A stretch of DNA of 44,225 nucleotides from Streptomyces muensis. GTDB taxonomy: Bacteria; Actinomycetota; Actinomycetes; Streptomycetales; Streptomycetaceae. The position numbers were made by a program, and so were the translations under genes. The stretch covers positions 1 through 44,225 of the forward strand of contig NZ_JAKEIP010000049.1 of the NCBI RefSeq assembly GCF_021474425.1, written 5' to 3'. This document shows, piece after piece, positions 7,819 through 15,714 of the stretch; the first letter of the stretch is position 1, and the number at the start of each line of letters is the position of its first letter. The notes beneath the pieces are model-generated. The model worked only from the letters and a program-made list of their open reading frames with translations. It did no database searches and was not told where the DNA came from.

Positions 7819-8727
7819 CTAGACCCTGTCCGGCCGGTCCTGGCCGACCGCTGCCAGCAGGTGTGCGACCAGCGGGTTCGGGTCGTTCTCGCGCCAGGCG
7901 ACGGCGACCCGTGTGCGCGCGTCGCCCGGCTCGATCCTGCGGAAGGCGACGCCTTTGAGGCGGATACGGCGGATGCTCGCCGGTGCCAGGGAGACGCCCA
8001 GGCCGGTCTCCACCAAGGCGCACACGGTCTGCCACTCCACGGCGTGCTGGGCTGTCCGCGGTGTGAAGCCGGCTTCGGCGCACAGGCCGGTAATCCGGTC
8101 GCGCAGTTGCGGGCCGACCTCGCGGGGCAGCAGCACGAAGGGTGAGTCCGCCAACTGCGCGAGCCGCACGGTCCGTTGCGCGGCCAGCGGATGGGCGGCG
8201 GGCAGCACGGCCACGAACGGCTCGCTGAGGACCGTGCGGAAGCCGAGCTCCGGCTGGTCGGCGGGAGGTTCGCGCAGGAGGCCGATGTCGATGGTCCGGT
8301 CGTGCAAGGCGGCGATCTGCGGCGCGGTGGTCATCTCGTGGATGTCCAGGCGCACGCCGGGGAACCGGTGCCGGAAGGTGCGCAGCAGGCCGGGCAGCAC
8401 GGTCAGGGCCAGGGAGGCGGCGAAGCCGATGCGCAGAGTGCCGGTGCGTCCGCTGCCGACGGCGCGGGCCGCGGCCAGGCCGTCCGTGAGGTCGGTGAGG
8501 GCGCGCCGGGCGGCGGGCAGCAGTTCGCGGCCTGCCGGGGTGAGCGTGACGCGTCCTGGTGCGCGGTGGAACAGGGCGTGGCCGACCTTGTCCTCGAGGC
8601 GGCGGATCTGCTGGCTCAGCGGTGGCTGGGCGATGCCCAGCCGGGCGGCCGCGTGGCCGAAGTGGAGTTCCTCGGCGAGCACGACGAAGGCGTGCAGCTG
8701 TTGCAGGGGCAGTTCAGGACGGTCCAT
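7819..8727 (-). CDS. LysR-family transcriptional regulator
   Basis: A 302-residue LysR regulator. The N-terminal winged helix (residues 8-66) shows the family pattern LHAFVVLAEELHFGHAAARLGIAQPPLSQQIRRLE. Residues about 92-295 form the periplasmic-binding-protein-like effector domain (TLRIGFAAS, DIGLLREPP). Length is normal. It is divergent from the RidA-family gene, with 72 bases between the two start codons, the classical LysR-target arrangement, so it probably regulates that gene and itself. It converges on the transglutaminase-like gene with only 10 bases between stops and no hairpin. The effector is unknown. Confidence 0.93.
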   Translation of the reverse strand: MDRPELPLQQLHAFVVLAEELHFGHAAARLGIAQPPLSQQIRRLEDKVGHALFHRAPGRVTLTPAGRELLPAARRALTDLTDGLAAARAVGSGRTGTLRIGFAASLALTVLPGLLRTFRHRFPGVRLDIHEMTTAPQIAALHDRTIDIGLLREPPADQPELGFRTVLSEPFVAVLPAAHPLAAQRTVRLAQLADSPFVLLPREVGPQLRDRITGLCAEAGFTPRTAQHAVEWQTVCALVETGLGVSLAPASIRRIRLKGVAFRRIEPGDARTRVAVAWRENDPNPLVAHLLAAVGQDRPDRV

Positions 8728-8762
8728 ACGCCTAGGGATATCAGACCATGCCTCCTGTCGTA

Positions 8763-8792
8763 TTAGACGTATCGACGCTGGTCACCTAGCGT
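8763..8792 (+). promoter_or_regulatory. Promoter for a leaderless RidA-family mRNA
   Basis: TTAGAC (8763-8768) and TAGCGT (8787-8792) are separated by 18 bases. The -10 ends seven bases before the ATG at 8800, so transcription would begin at or next to the start codon. This agrees with the lack of a ribosome site. The same interval holds dyad-like ATAC/GTAT words suited to LysR binding. Confidence 0.5.
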
Positions 8793-8799
8793 GCGGCAC

Positions 8800-9198
8800 A
8801 TGACAGAGCGACGTGCGATCCTCAGCGGCTCGACCTTCGAGGAGCAGATCGGCTATGCCCGTGCCGTGGTCGACGGCGACTGGGTGCATGTGTCCGGGAC
8901 GACCGGGTTCGACTACACCACGATGACGATCTCCGACGACGTGGTGGAACAGGCGGAGCAGTGCCTGCGCAACATCGGGGCCGCGCTGGCCGAGGCGGGG
9001 TGCACCTTCGCGGACGTGGTGCGGGTGCGGTATCTGCTGCCCGACCGGGAGGACTTCGAGCCCTGCTGGCCGGTCCTGCGCCGCCGCTTCGGCGATGTCC
9101 GGCCGGCCGCCACGATGCTCATGTGCGGTCTCGCCGACCCCCGTATGAAGATCGAGATAGAGGTGTACGCGCGACGGCCTGCCGCCGGTCGGGCCTAG
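8800..9198 (+). CDS. RidA family protein
   Basis: A 132-residue member of the RidA/YjgF/Rid superfamily, small trimeric enzymes or binders. The founding members hydrolyse reactive enamines and imines made by PLP enzymes. Typical segments are SGSTFEEQIGYARAV near the N-terminus, VHVSGTTGFD, QAEQCLRNIGAALAEAG and DVVRVRYLLPD. The C-terminal PAATMLMCGLADPRMKIEIEVYA matches the family, but the arginine that ends the canonical RidA active-site strand is not obvious. It may therefore belong to a Rid subgroup with another activity. ATG at 8800 is preferred to an in-frame GTG at 8791 because of promoter spacing. It is divergent from, and probably controlled by, the LysR gene. Confidence 0.88.
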   Translation: MTERRAILSGSTFEEQIGYARAVVDGDWVHVSGTTGFDYTTMTISDDVVEQAEQCLRNIGAALAEAGCTFADVVRVRYLLPDREDFEPCWPVLRRRFGDVRPAATMLMCGLADPRMKIEIEVYARRPAAGRA

Positions 9199-9236
9199 GG
9201 CCTGTCCGCACGCCCCTTCCACGCCCCCGGGCGCGC

Positions 9237-9266
9237 TTGTCAGCCGCCCGGTCCGGGCACTACTGT
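9237..9266 (+). promoter_or_regulatory. Promoter of the cobalt-transport operon
   Basis: TTGTCA (9237-9242) and TACTGT (9261-9266) are 18 bases apart, close to the vegetative consensus of Streptomyces. Predicted transcription start is near 9273, exactly where the riboswitch aptamer begins. Confidence 0.6.
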
Positions 9267-9271
9267 CACCA

Positions 9272-9440
9272 CGCCTTGGTGAACGGGAAACCCGGTGTGA
9301 TGCCGGTGCGGCCCTCGCCACTGTGAATCGGGAAGTCCGGCTCCGGCCCTCACGGGCAGCCACTGGGTTCTTCGGGACCCGGGAAGGCGGAGCACGGGCG
9401 GTGGTACCCGTAAGCCAGGAGACCGGCCAGGGCGCGTCAA
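9272..9440 (+). ncRNA. Cobalamin (adenosylcobalamin) riboswitch upstream of cbiM
   Basis: The leader shows the conserved cobalamin-aptamer blocks in order: TTGGTGAACGGGAA, CCGGTG, GCGGCCCTCGCCACTGT, then GGGAAGGCGG. The B12 box GCCAGGAGACC is at 9414-9424 with the preceding CCCGTAA. Spacing and order fit the class. The 35 bases between aptamer and ATG, with the ribosome site GGAGAGGG, form the expression platform; no separate U-tract terminator is visible, so translational control is likely. High cobalamin should repress the downstream cobalt importer. Confidence 0.92.
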
Positions 9441-9475
9441 CCATCCACGAGGTGCTGGAGAGGGTCTGCTGAGCC

Positions 9476-10177
9476 ATGCACATAGCCGAGGGTTTCCTGC
9501 CTCCGGCGCACGCGGTCGCCTGGGGCGTCGCGTCCGCGCCCTTCGTCGTCCACGGCGTCCGTTCACTCACCCGTGAGGTCAAGGAGCACCCGGAGAGCAC
9601 ACTGCTCCTCGGTGCCTCCGGAGCCTTCACGTTCGTCCTGTCCGCGCTGAAGCTGCCCTCGGTGACGGGCAGTTGCTCGCATCCCACGGGCACCGGTCTG
9701 GGCGCCATCCTGTTCCGGCCGCCGATCATGGCGGTGCTGGGCACCATCACCCTGCTCTTCCAGGCGCTGCTGCTCGCGCACGGCGGTCTGACCACGCTCG
9801 GCGCCAACGTCTTCTCGATGGCGATCGTCGGCCCCTGGGCCGGGTACGCGATCTACAAGCTGCTGCGGCGGTACGACGTGCCGCTCATGGTCGCCGTCTT
9901 CTTCGGTGCCTTCCTCGCCGACCTGTCCACGTACTGCGTGACCAGCGTCCAGCTGGCGCTCGCCTTCCCCGACCCGAGCAGTGGATTCCTGGGCGCGCTC
10001 GGCAAGTTCGGTTCCATCTTCGCCGTCACCCAGATCCCTCTCGCGGTGAGCGAGGGACTGCTCACGGTCCTCGTGATGCGGCTGCTGGTGCAGTCCAGCA
10101 AGGGCGAACTGACCCGGCTGGGCGTGCTGCTGGCCAAGAAGCAGTCCCGGACCGAGAGCGAGGCGGTGGCCCGATGA
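9476..10177 (+). CDS. cbiM: Cobalt ECF/ABC transporter S-component CbiM
   Basis: A 233-residue membrane protein, the substrate-binding subunit of the CbiMNQO energy-coupling-factor transporter for Co2+. The mature N-terminus MHIAEGFLPP supplies the metal ligands (N-terminal amine and His2). The family loop SVTGSCSHPTGTGLGAILF at about residues 61-79 provides the other histidine. About seven hydrophobic segments are present. The start must be this ATG because the His at position 2 is essential. The gene lies directly behind a cobalamin riboswitch, and its stop overlaps the start of cbiN (ATGA). Confidence 0.96.
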   Translation: MHIAEGFLPPAHAVAWGVASAPFVVHGVRSLTREVKEHPESTLLLGASGAFTFVLSALKLPSVTGSCSHPTGTGLGAILFRPPIMAVLGTITLLFQALLLAHGGLTTLGANVFSMAIVGPWAGYAIYKLLRRYDVPLMVAVFFGAFLADLSTYCVTSVQLALAFPDPSSGFLGALGKFGSIFAVTQIPLAVSEGLLTVLVMRLLVQSSKGELTRLGVLLAKKQSRTESEAVAR

Positions 10178-10548
10178 GCAGGAACACGAAGATCAACCTG
10201 CTGCTGCTGGTCGTCGTGGCCGCCCTCGCCGTGCTGCCGCTGGCCCTCGGCCTCGGCGACCACAAGGAGCAGCCGTTCACGGGCTCCGACGGCGAGGCGG
10301 AGACCGCGATCACCGAGATCGAGCCGGACTACGAGCCGTGGTTCTCGCCGCTGTACGAACCGCCGTCCGGTGAGATCGAGTCGGCCCTGTTCTCCCTCCA
10401 GGCGGCACTCGGCGCCGGCGTCCTCGCCTACTACTTCGGGCTGCGCCGGGGCCGGCGGCAGGGCGAGGAGCGGGCGCTGGAGCGGCTCGGCGGCGCCAAG
10501 AGCGCGGCCGGCCGGGTCGCCGAGGAGTCCCCGGCCGAGAGGTCCTGA
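10174..10548 (+). CDS. cbiN: Cobalt transport protein CbiN
   Basis: A 124-residue small membrane subunit that activates CbiM in cobalt uptake. One transmembrane helix at residues 7-26 and a second at about 68-88 flank an acidic extracytoplasmic loop with EIEPDYEPWFSPLYEPPSGEIESALFSLQAALGAG (cut here only by its key words: FTGSDGEAE, EPWF, SGEIESALF), which is the family signature. The C-terminal tail is slightly longer than usual (about 30 charged residues). Start overlaps the cbiM stop; cbiQ begins six bases after its stop. Confidence 0.92.
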   Translation: MSRNTKINLLLLVVVAALAVLPLALGLGDHKEQPFTGSDGEAETAITEIEPDYEPWFSPLYEPPSGEIESALFSLQAALGAGVLAYYFGLRRGRRQGEERALERLGGAKSAAGRVAEESPAERS

Positions 10549-10554
10549 CCTCTC

Positions 10555-11304
10555 GTGCTGCCCATCGACGCGGCGGCGCACAGCAGTCGCTGGCGCCGCC
10601 GTCACCCCGTGGACAAGGCCGTGCTCGGGTTCGGCCTCACCGTGCTCGCGATCTCGCTGCCGCCCTGGCCGGGTGCCGCACTGGTCCTGGTCACCGCTCT
10701 CGCCGTACTGCTGGGTCCGGCGGGCGTGCCGGGGCGGCGGCTGTGGCGGGCCTACCGTGTGCCGCTCGGCTTCTGTGTGACCGGCGCGCTCACCCTGCTC
10801 GTCCAGGTCGGCGGGCCGGACGGCTTCGTGTCCCTCGCCGAGGAGGGCCCGCTGCGGGCCGGGGAGTTGCTGCTGCGCACCTCGGCCGCCTCGCTGGGCG
10901 TGCTGCTGTTCGCCTTCACCACGCCGATGTCCGATCTGCTGCCCCGTCTGGTGAAGGCGGGGGTGCCCGCGCCCGTCGTCGACGTCGCCCTGGTGACGTA
11001 CCGCATGAGCTTCCTGCTCCTGGACTCCGTGCGCCGTATCCGGGAGGCCCAGGCGGCGCGGCTCGGGCACACCGACAGGGCCGCGGAGTGGCGGTCACTG
11101 GCCGGGCTCGGCGCCACCGCCTTCGTGCGGGCCTTCGACCGGGCCACCCGGCTCCAGGCCGGGCTCGCCGGGCGCGGCTACGACGGCACGCTGCGCGTCC
11201 TGGTGCCCGAGGCCCGGGTCTCCGTCCGCTTCACGGCCGCCAGTTGCGGGCTCCTCGCAGCGCTGGCCGCCCTCACCCTCGTACTGGAAAGGGCCCTGCC
11301 ATGA
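10555..11304 (+). CDS. cbiQ: Cobalt ECF transporter T-component CbiQ
   Basis: A 249-residue coupling permease. It has four to five membrane segments and the two cytoplasmic coupling helices of T-components: a region near residue 128 with PRLVKAGVPAPVVDVALVTYR, and a later segment with RAFDRATRLQAGLAGRGYDG (about residues 185-204), where the A-R-G motif contacts the ATPase. The start is GTG, six bases after cbiN. The stop overlaps the cbiO ATG. Confidence 0.93.
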   Translation: MLPIDAAAHSSRWRRRHPVDKAVLGFGLTVLAISLPPWPGAALVLVTALAVLLGPAGVPGRRLWRAYRVPLGFCVTGALTLLVQVGGPDGFVSLAEEGPLRAGELLLRTSAASLGVLLFAFTTPMSDLLPRLVKAGVPAPVVDVALVTYRMSFLLLDSVRRIREAQAARLGHTDRAAEWRSLAGLGATAFVRAFDRATRLQAGLAGRGYDGTLRVLVPEARVSVRFTAASCGLLAALAALTLVLERALP

Positions 11305-12155
11305 GCGCGCCCACCGCGCTGGTCGCCCTGCGGGGCGCCTCCTACGCCTACGAGGACGGCCCCGTCGTCCTCAGCGGCCTCGACTTCGACGTCCGTGAGG
11401 GGCGCGCGCTGGCGCTGCTCGGCCGCAACGGCAGCGGCAAGACCACGCTGATGCGGCTGCTCAGCGGTGGACTGCGCCCGGACGACGGCCGGTTGACCGT
11501 GGCGGGTACGCCGGTCACGTACGACCGCAAGGGCCTGACCCGGCTGCGCACGACCGTGCAGCTGGTGGTGCAGGATCCCGACGACCAGCTGTTCGCCGCG
11601 TCCGTCGCCCAGGATGTCTCCTTCGGCCCGCTGAACCTGGGTCTGCCCGACGCCGAGGTGCGGGCGCGGGTGGACGAGGCGCTCACCGCCCTGGACATCA
11701 CCGCGCTGGCCGACCGGCCCACGCATCTGCTGTCGTACGGGCAGCGCAAGCGCACGGCCATCGCGGGCGCCGTCGCGATGCGGCCCCGTGTGCTGATCCT
11801 CGACGAACCGACCGCCGGGCTCGACCCGGACGGCCAGGAGCGTCTCCTCGCCACCCTCGACGGGCTCCGTGCGGGCGGCACCACGGTGGTGATGGCCACG
11901 CACGACGTCGACCTGGCCCTGCGCTGGGCGGACGACGCTGCGCTGCTGACCCCGTCCGGCGTACGCACCGGCGCGGCGGCCACGATGCTGGCCCGCACCG
12001 ATCTCCTCCGGCAGGCCGGGCTGCGGCTGCCCTGGGGTGTCGCGGCGGCCCAGTTGCTGCGCGCGCACGGCCTGCTGGACGACACGGCACCCGGCCCGCG
12101 CGACGCGGAGGCACTGGCGGCCCTGGCCACGGCACCGAGCACGGCCGAGGGCTGA
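11301..12155 (+). CDS. cbiO: Cobalt ECF transporter ATPase CbiO
   Basis: A 284-residue ABC ATPase that powers CbiMNQ. Walker A GRNGSGKTT is at residues 41-49, the Q-loop VVQDPDDQLF at about 91-100, the signature LSYGQRKRTAIA (the SYGQ variant usual in ECF ATPases), Walker B VLILDEPTAGLD, and switch histidine in ATHDVDLA. Length and order are normal. The C-terminal 40 residues are an Ala-rich extension. Last gene of the riboswitch operon. Confidence 0.95.
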   Translation: MSAPTALVALRGASYAYEDGPVVLSGLDFDVREGRALALLGRNGSGKTTLMRLLSGGLRPDDGRLTVAGTPVTYDRKGLTRLRTTVQLVVQDPDDQLFAASVAQDVSFGPLNLGLPDAEVRARVDEALTALDITALADRPTHLLSYGQRKRTAIAGAVAMRPRVLILDEPTAGLDPDGQERLLATLDGLRAGGTTVVMATHDVDLALRWADDAALLTPSGVRTGAAATMLARTDLLRQAGLRLPWGVAAAQLLRAHGLLDDTAPGPRDAEALAALATAPSTAEG

Positions 12156-12268
12156 TCCGTCCGGGCGTTGGGCACACGGGTGATACATCCCGCGAGCGCA
12201 CGGCAAAGGCGGGGCGGGTTCCGCGGTCCGCTGTTTCATGAGGTCACGTGCGACCGAAGTGAGGCAGC

Positions 12269-13765
12269 ATGGCCGACGCCGGCCCGGACACCCGCCCGCC
12301 CGAAGGGCTGAAGGCCAACGCGATCGGGTTCGTCGACGCCCTCGTCATCGGGCTCAACTCCACCTCGCCGGCGTACTCGCTGGCGGCGGCGATCGGCCCG
12401 TTGGTGGCGCTCGTCGGGGTCTACGCCCCCGGCGTCATGCTGGCCTCGTTCGTCCCGATGCTGCTGATCGCGTCGGCGTTCTACTACCTCAACCGGGTCG
12501 ACCAGGACTGCGGGACGACGTTCTCGTGGGTGACCCGGGCGATGGGCCCGTGGGCGGGCTGGCTCGGCGGCTGGGCGATCACGATGACCGGGGTCCTGGT
12601 GGTCGGCTCGCTCGCGGACGTCGCGGTGACGTTCGCCCTGCTCGCGTTCGGTCTCGACGGCTGGGTCGACGAGGAGTGGGTGCGCGAGACGCTGACGGTG
12701 CTGCTCATCCTGGTGATGACGGCCGTGTGCGTGATCGGCACGGAGGTGTCGGCCAAGGTGCAGAACGCCCTGATCCTCGCTCAGGTCGCCTGTCTGCTGG
12801 CGTTCGCCGTGGTGGCGATCGACCGGGTCTACGCCGACACCGGTTCGCTCGGCTCCGTCGATCCGGCGTTCGGCTGGCTGGATCCCTTCGGAGCCGGTGG
12901 CGCCGAGCTGACGGCGGGTCTGCTGCTGGGCGTGTTCATCTACTGGGGCTGGGAGTCGGCGGTGAACCTCACCGAGGAGGTCGAGAACTCCGCCACCGCC
13001 CCCGGCAAGGCGGCCGTGTGGTCGACGGTCGTCCTGCTGGTGACCTATGTGTCGGTCGCCTACGCGGTCGTGGCCTACGCCGGACCGGCCTACCTGGCCG
13101 AGAACGCCGAGGAGGAGGAGTTCGTCTTCGCGCTGCTCGCCGACGAGGCGATGGGCGCCTGGGACTGGGTCGTCCTGCTGGCGGTCTCGACGTCCGGTCT
13201 GGCGTCGACGCAGACGACGATCATCCCCGCCTCGCGCACGGCGTTGTCCATGGCACGCCGGCACGCGCTGCCGGCGCACTTCGGGCACATCCACGCCCGG
13301 TTCCGCACCCCCGACGTGAGCACCTGGTGGGTCGCGGCCATCGCCATCGCCTGGTACGTCGTGGTGCGTCGGATCAGTGAGAACGCCCTGTTCGACTCGC
13401 TGGCCGCGCTGTCGCTGCTGATCTCGTTCTACTACGCGCTCACGGGCGTCGCCTGCGCGGTCTACCACCGCCGTCATCTCACCGAGAGCGCGCGCCACTT
13501 CCTGCTCATCGGCCTCGGCCCGCTGGTCGGCGCCGGGCTGCTGCTCTGGCTGCTGGTCGAGTCGATCGGCGACATGTCGGACCCGGCGAACTCCTACAGC
13601 GGCGTCTCCTGGTTCGGGCTCGGTCCCCCGCTGGTCATCGGCATCGGCATCACCCTCGCGGGCGTGGTCCTCATGGTCGTGTGGCGCCTGACGGCACCGG
13701 CCTTCTGGGCGGAGCGCCCGGCGGTGGCCGACCCCGCCCTCGTGCACGGCGACAAGGAGTCCTGA
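12269..13765 (+). CDS. APC superfamily amino acid / amine permease
   Basis: A 498-residue transporter with about 12 hydrophobic segments. The first helix region contains GLNSTSPAYSLAAAIG, corresponding to the unwound substrate-binding helix of the APC fold. Later family segments include GWESAVNLTEEVENS and TTIIPASRTALSMARRHALP. The most likely substrates are amino acids or polyamines; the sequence does not decide. It is a single gene with GAGGCAGC upstream, convergent with the heme-binding lipoprotein gene. No regulator lies beside it. Confidence 0.88.
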   Translation: MADAGPDTRPPEGLKANAIGFVDALVIGLNSTSPAYSLAAAIGPLVALVGVYAPGVMLASFVPMLLIASAFYYLNRVDQDCGTTFSWVTRAMGPWAGWLGGWAITMTGVLVVGSLADVAVTFALLAFGLDGWVDEEWVRETLTVLLILVMTAVCVIGTEVSAKVQNALILAQVACLLAFAVVAIDRVYADTGSLGSVDPAFGWLDPFGAGGAELTAGLLLGVFIYWGWESAVNLTEEVENSATAPGKAAVWSTVVLLVTYVSVAYAVVAYAGPAYLAENAEEEEFVFALLADEAMGAWDWVVLLAVSTSGLASTQTTIIPASRTALSMARRHALPAHFGHIHARFRTPDVSTWWVAAIAIAWYVVVRRISENALFDSLAALSLLISFYYALTGVACAVYHRRHLTESARHFLLIGLGPLVGAGLLLWLLVESIGDMSDPANSYSGVSWFGLGPPLVIGIGITLAGVVLMVVWRLTAPAFWAERPAVADPALVHGDKES

Positions 13766-13793
13766 CACCGTCGGTCGACTCGGGTATTCGTTC

Positions 13794-14822
13794 TCACGCT
13801 CGATGGAGGCGGTCCACCAGGATGTCGATCACCAGCGGCGTGCGCGGCCCGTACCCGAGCAGCACCCCGTCCTCCATGTCCACCACCCGACGGTCCATCC
13901 CGGCCGGGGTCTCGCCGATCCCGGGGATCTTCACGAGGCCGTCGACGCCGCCGACGGATTCCAGCCCCTTGGTCATCATCAGGATCACGTCCGGCTGCGC
14001 CCGCACCAGGGCCTCGCTGGTGATCGGCGTGAACGGCTTGTCCAGGCCGGCCTCCTTGCCCGCGTCCACGGCGCCCGCGGCCTCGACCAGCGAGTCGGCA
14101 CCCGACCCCTTGCCGCCGATCAGATAGACGGCCGCGCTGCCGCGCAGGTACAGGAAGGCGACCTTGGGCCTGCTGTCCTCGGGCACGGCGGCGCGGGCGG
14201 CGGCGAGTTCGTCGGCCATGCGCCGGTTCAGGGCCTTCCCGGCCGCGGGGACGCCGAGGGCCTCGGCGACGCGGGTGGTGCGCGTGGTGACGTCGGCGAG
14301 TGCGGTGGCCGGGTCGAGGACGACGACGGGGACGCCGGCGTCGCGGATCTGGTCGATGGCCTCCGCGGGGCCGGTGTCGGTGTCGGCCAGCACGACCGTG
14401 GGCCGCAGCGAGAGCACGCTCTCGGCGCTCACGTCGTGCGCCTTGGTGACCTGCGGGAGCTTCTCCGCCTCCGCGAAGGTGGCGGTGATGTCCCGGCCGA
14501 CCACGCGGTCACCGAGGCCCAGCGTGAACACGATCTCCGCGACACCGCCGTTGAGCGGCAGGATGCGCGAGGCGTCCTCGACCGTCACCTTCCGGCCGTC
14601 GGAGGAGTCGACGGTGACCGGCAACTCCGGGACGGGCGGGGCTCCTTCGAGCGGCACGAGGGTGTTCTTCGCGAGCTGCTTCTCGGCCGCCGCGGCCCGT
14701 GCGCTCGCGGAGGCCGGTGACGCGTCGGCGGCCGAGGAGCCATCACCCCCGCCGCCGCAGGCACCCGTCAGCAGCGCGAGCGCGAGACCTAGGGCGGCGA
14801 GGGGTCTGCGGGATGGACGCAT
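13794..14822 (-). CDS. hmuT: Heme ABC transporter substrate-binding lipoprotein (HmuT-like)
   Basis: A 342-residue lipoprotein that should bind heme at the outer membrane face and hand it to a permease. A signal peptide with lipobox LTGAC (Cys22) is followed by a Gly/Ser/Ala-rich linker. The class III binding-protein fold follows (about 80-340), with RILPLNGGVAEIVFTLGLGDRVVGRD and the HmuT-typical segment VYLIGGKGSGADSLVEAAGA, whose Tyr is a plausible heme ligand by analogy with corynebacterial HmuT. The gene is unusual in standing alone: no hmuU permease or hmuV ATPase adjoins it, and its 3' side meets the APC permease gene. It is divergent from the surface-protein genes and shares their iron box. 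Confidence 0.88.
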   Translation of the reverse strand: MRPSRRPLAALGLALALLTGACGGGGDGSSAADASPASASARAAAAEKQLAKNTLVPLEGAPPVPELPVTVDSSDGRKVTVEDASRILPLNGGVAEIVFTLGLGDRVVGRDITATFAEAEKLPQVTKAHDVSAESVLSLRPTVVLADTDTGPAEAIDQIRDAGVPVVVLDPATALADVTTRTTRVAEALGVPAAGKALNRRMADELAAARAAVPEDSRPKVAFLYLRGSAAVYLIGGKGSGADSLVEAAGAVDAGKEAGLDKPFTPITSEALVRAQPDVILMMTKGLESVGGVDGLVKIPGIGETPAGMDRRVVDMEDGVLLGYGPRTPLVIDILVDRLHRA

Positions 14823-14864
14823 GGGTTTCCTGTCCTCTCTCCTGACACATGATGGAGAGATAGT

Positions 14865-14883
14865 TTAGGTTAGCCTTACCTTA
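14865..14883. promoter_or_regulatory. Iron box (DmdR/DtxR-type operator) in the divergent promoter region
   Basis: TTAGGTTAGCCTTACCTTA matches the actinobacterial DtxR-family operator (consensus near TTAGGTTAGGCTAACCTAA) with only a few mismatches and dyad symmetry. It lies 43 bases upstream of the hmuT start and 24 bases upstream of the first surface-protein start, so one bound dimer pair could repress both directions when iron is plentiful. Confidence 0.88.
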
Positions 14884-14906
14884 ATTCGCATGGCTGGGGG
14901 TATTCC

Positions 14907-15677
14907 ATGGCATGGGCAAGTGGCCTGCACCGAGAGGGAGTTGGACCATTGCTCGTCCTCGCGGGCGTTTCCGCCCTGCTGCTGTCGGCCGCCGTACCGG
15001 CCTCGGCGGCCAGCGGCACGGCGACCGGCCCCGAGGGCCAGAAACTCACCGTCTCCAAGTCCTCGGGACTGGCCGCGGACGGCGAGACCGTGACCGTGAC
15101 CGGCTCCGGCTACAACACCGCCAAGGGCGTCTACGTCGCCTTCTGCGTGGACAACGGCGCCGGGAAGACCCCGACGCCCTGCGTGGGCGGAGTGGACATG
15201 TCCGGTGAATCCGGGGCGTCCGCCTGGATCTCCTCCAACCCGCCCTCGTACGGCGAGGGCTTGGCGAAGCCGTACGAAGGCAGCGGCCACAAGGGCTCGT
15301 TCAGCGTGCGGCTCAAGGTGCGCGCCAAGGACGCCAACACCGACTGCACCAGGTCCGGCGTGACCTGCGCCGTCATCACCCGCAACGACCACACACGGGG
15401 CGGCGACCAGAGCCAGACGGTGCGTGTCCCGGTGGCCTTCGGCGGCGGGGACGCGGTCGCGGGCGACGCCTCCGGGGCGACCCCGACCGCGACGGCCGGT
15501 GCGGGCACGACCGGTGGGGGCGGTGCTGCCGACACCGGCGACCAGGCGTCCGACGGCCCGCTCGCGAGCACCGGTTCCGTCGCCCTGACCGCCGGGGCAA
15601 CGGCGGCGGGCCTGGTCGCGGCCGGCACCGGGACCTGGCTGTGGGCGCGCAGGCGCCGCACGGCGGACACAGGCTGA
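14907..15677 (+). CDS. Sortase-anchored surface protein with one four-cysteine module
   Basis: A 256-residue exported wall protein of unknown function. A signal peptide (to about residue 35) leads into a module at about 44-173. Its landmarks are VTVTGSGYNTAKGVYVAFC, TPCVGGVDMSG, SSNPPSYGE, two further cysteines (DC and TC) and ITRNDH, ending VRVPVAF. A Thr/Gly/Ala linker, then the LASTG motif, a hydrophobic helix and a RRRR tail form a C-terminal sorting signal of the LAxTG type used by Streptomyces class E sortases. The fold of the module resembles neocarzinostatin-like Ig sandwiches but I cannot assign a family. The ATG at 14907 has only a weak GGGGG upstream; a TTG at 14949 with GAGGGAG nine bases ahead is an alternative. 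First gene behind the iron box. Confidence 0.8.
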   Translation: MAWASGLHREGVGPLLVLAGVSALLLSAAVPASAASGTATGPEGQKLTVSKSSGLAADGETVTVTGSGYNTAKGVYVAFCVDNGAGKTPTPCVGGVDMSGESGASAWISSNPPSYGEGLAKPYEGSGHKGSFSVRLKVRAKDANTDCTRSGVTCAVITRNDHTRGGDQSQTVRVPVAFGGGDAVAGDASGATPTATAGAGTTGGGGAADTGDQASDGPLASTGSVALTAGATAAGLVAAGTGTWLWARRRRTADTG

Positions 15678-15714
15678 CCGGCACCGCCCTCAGACTCCTG
15701 AAGGAGACCCGAAG

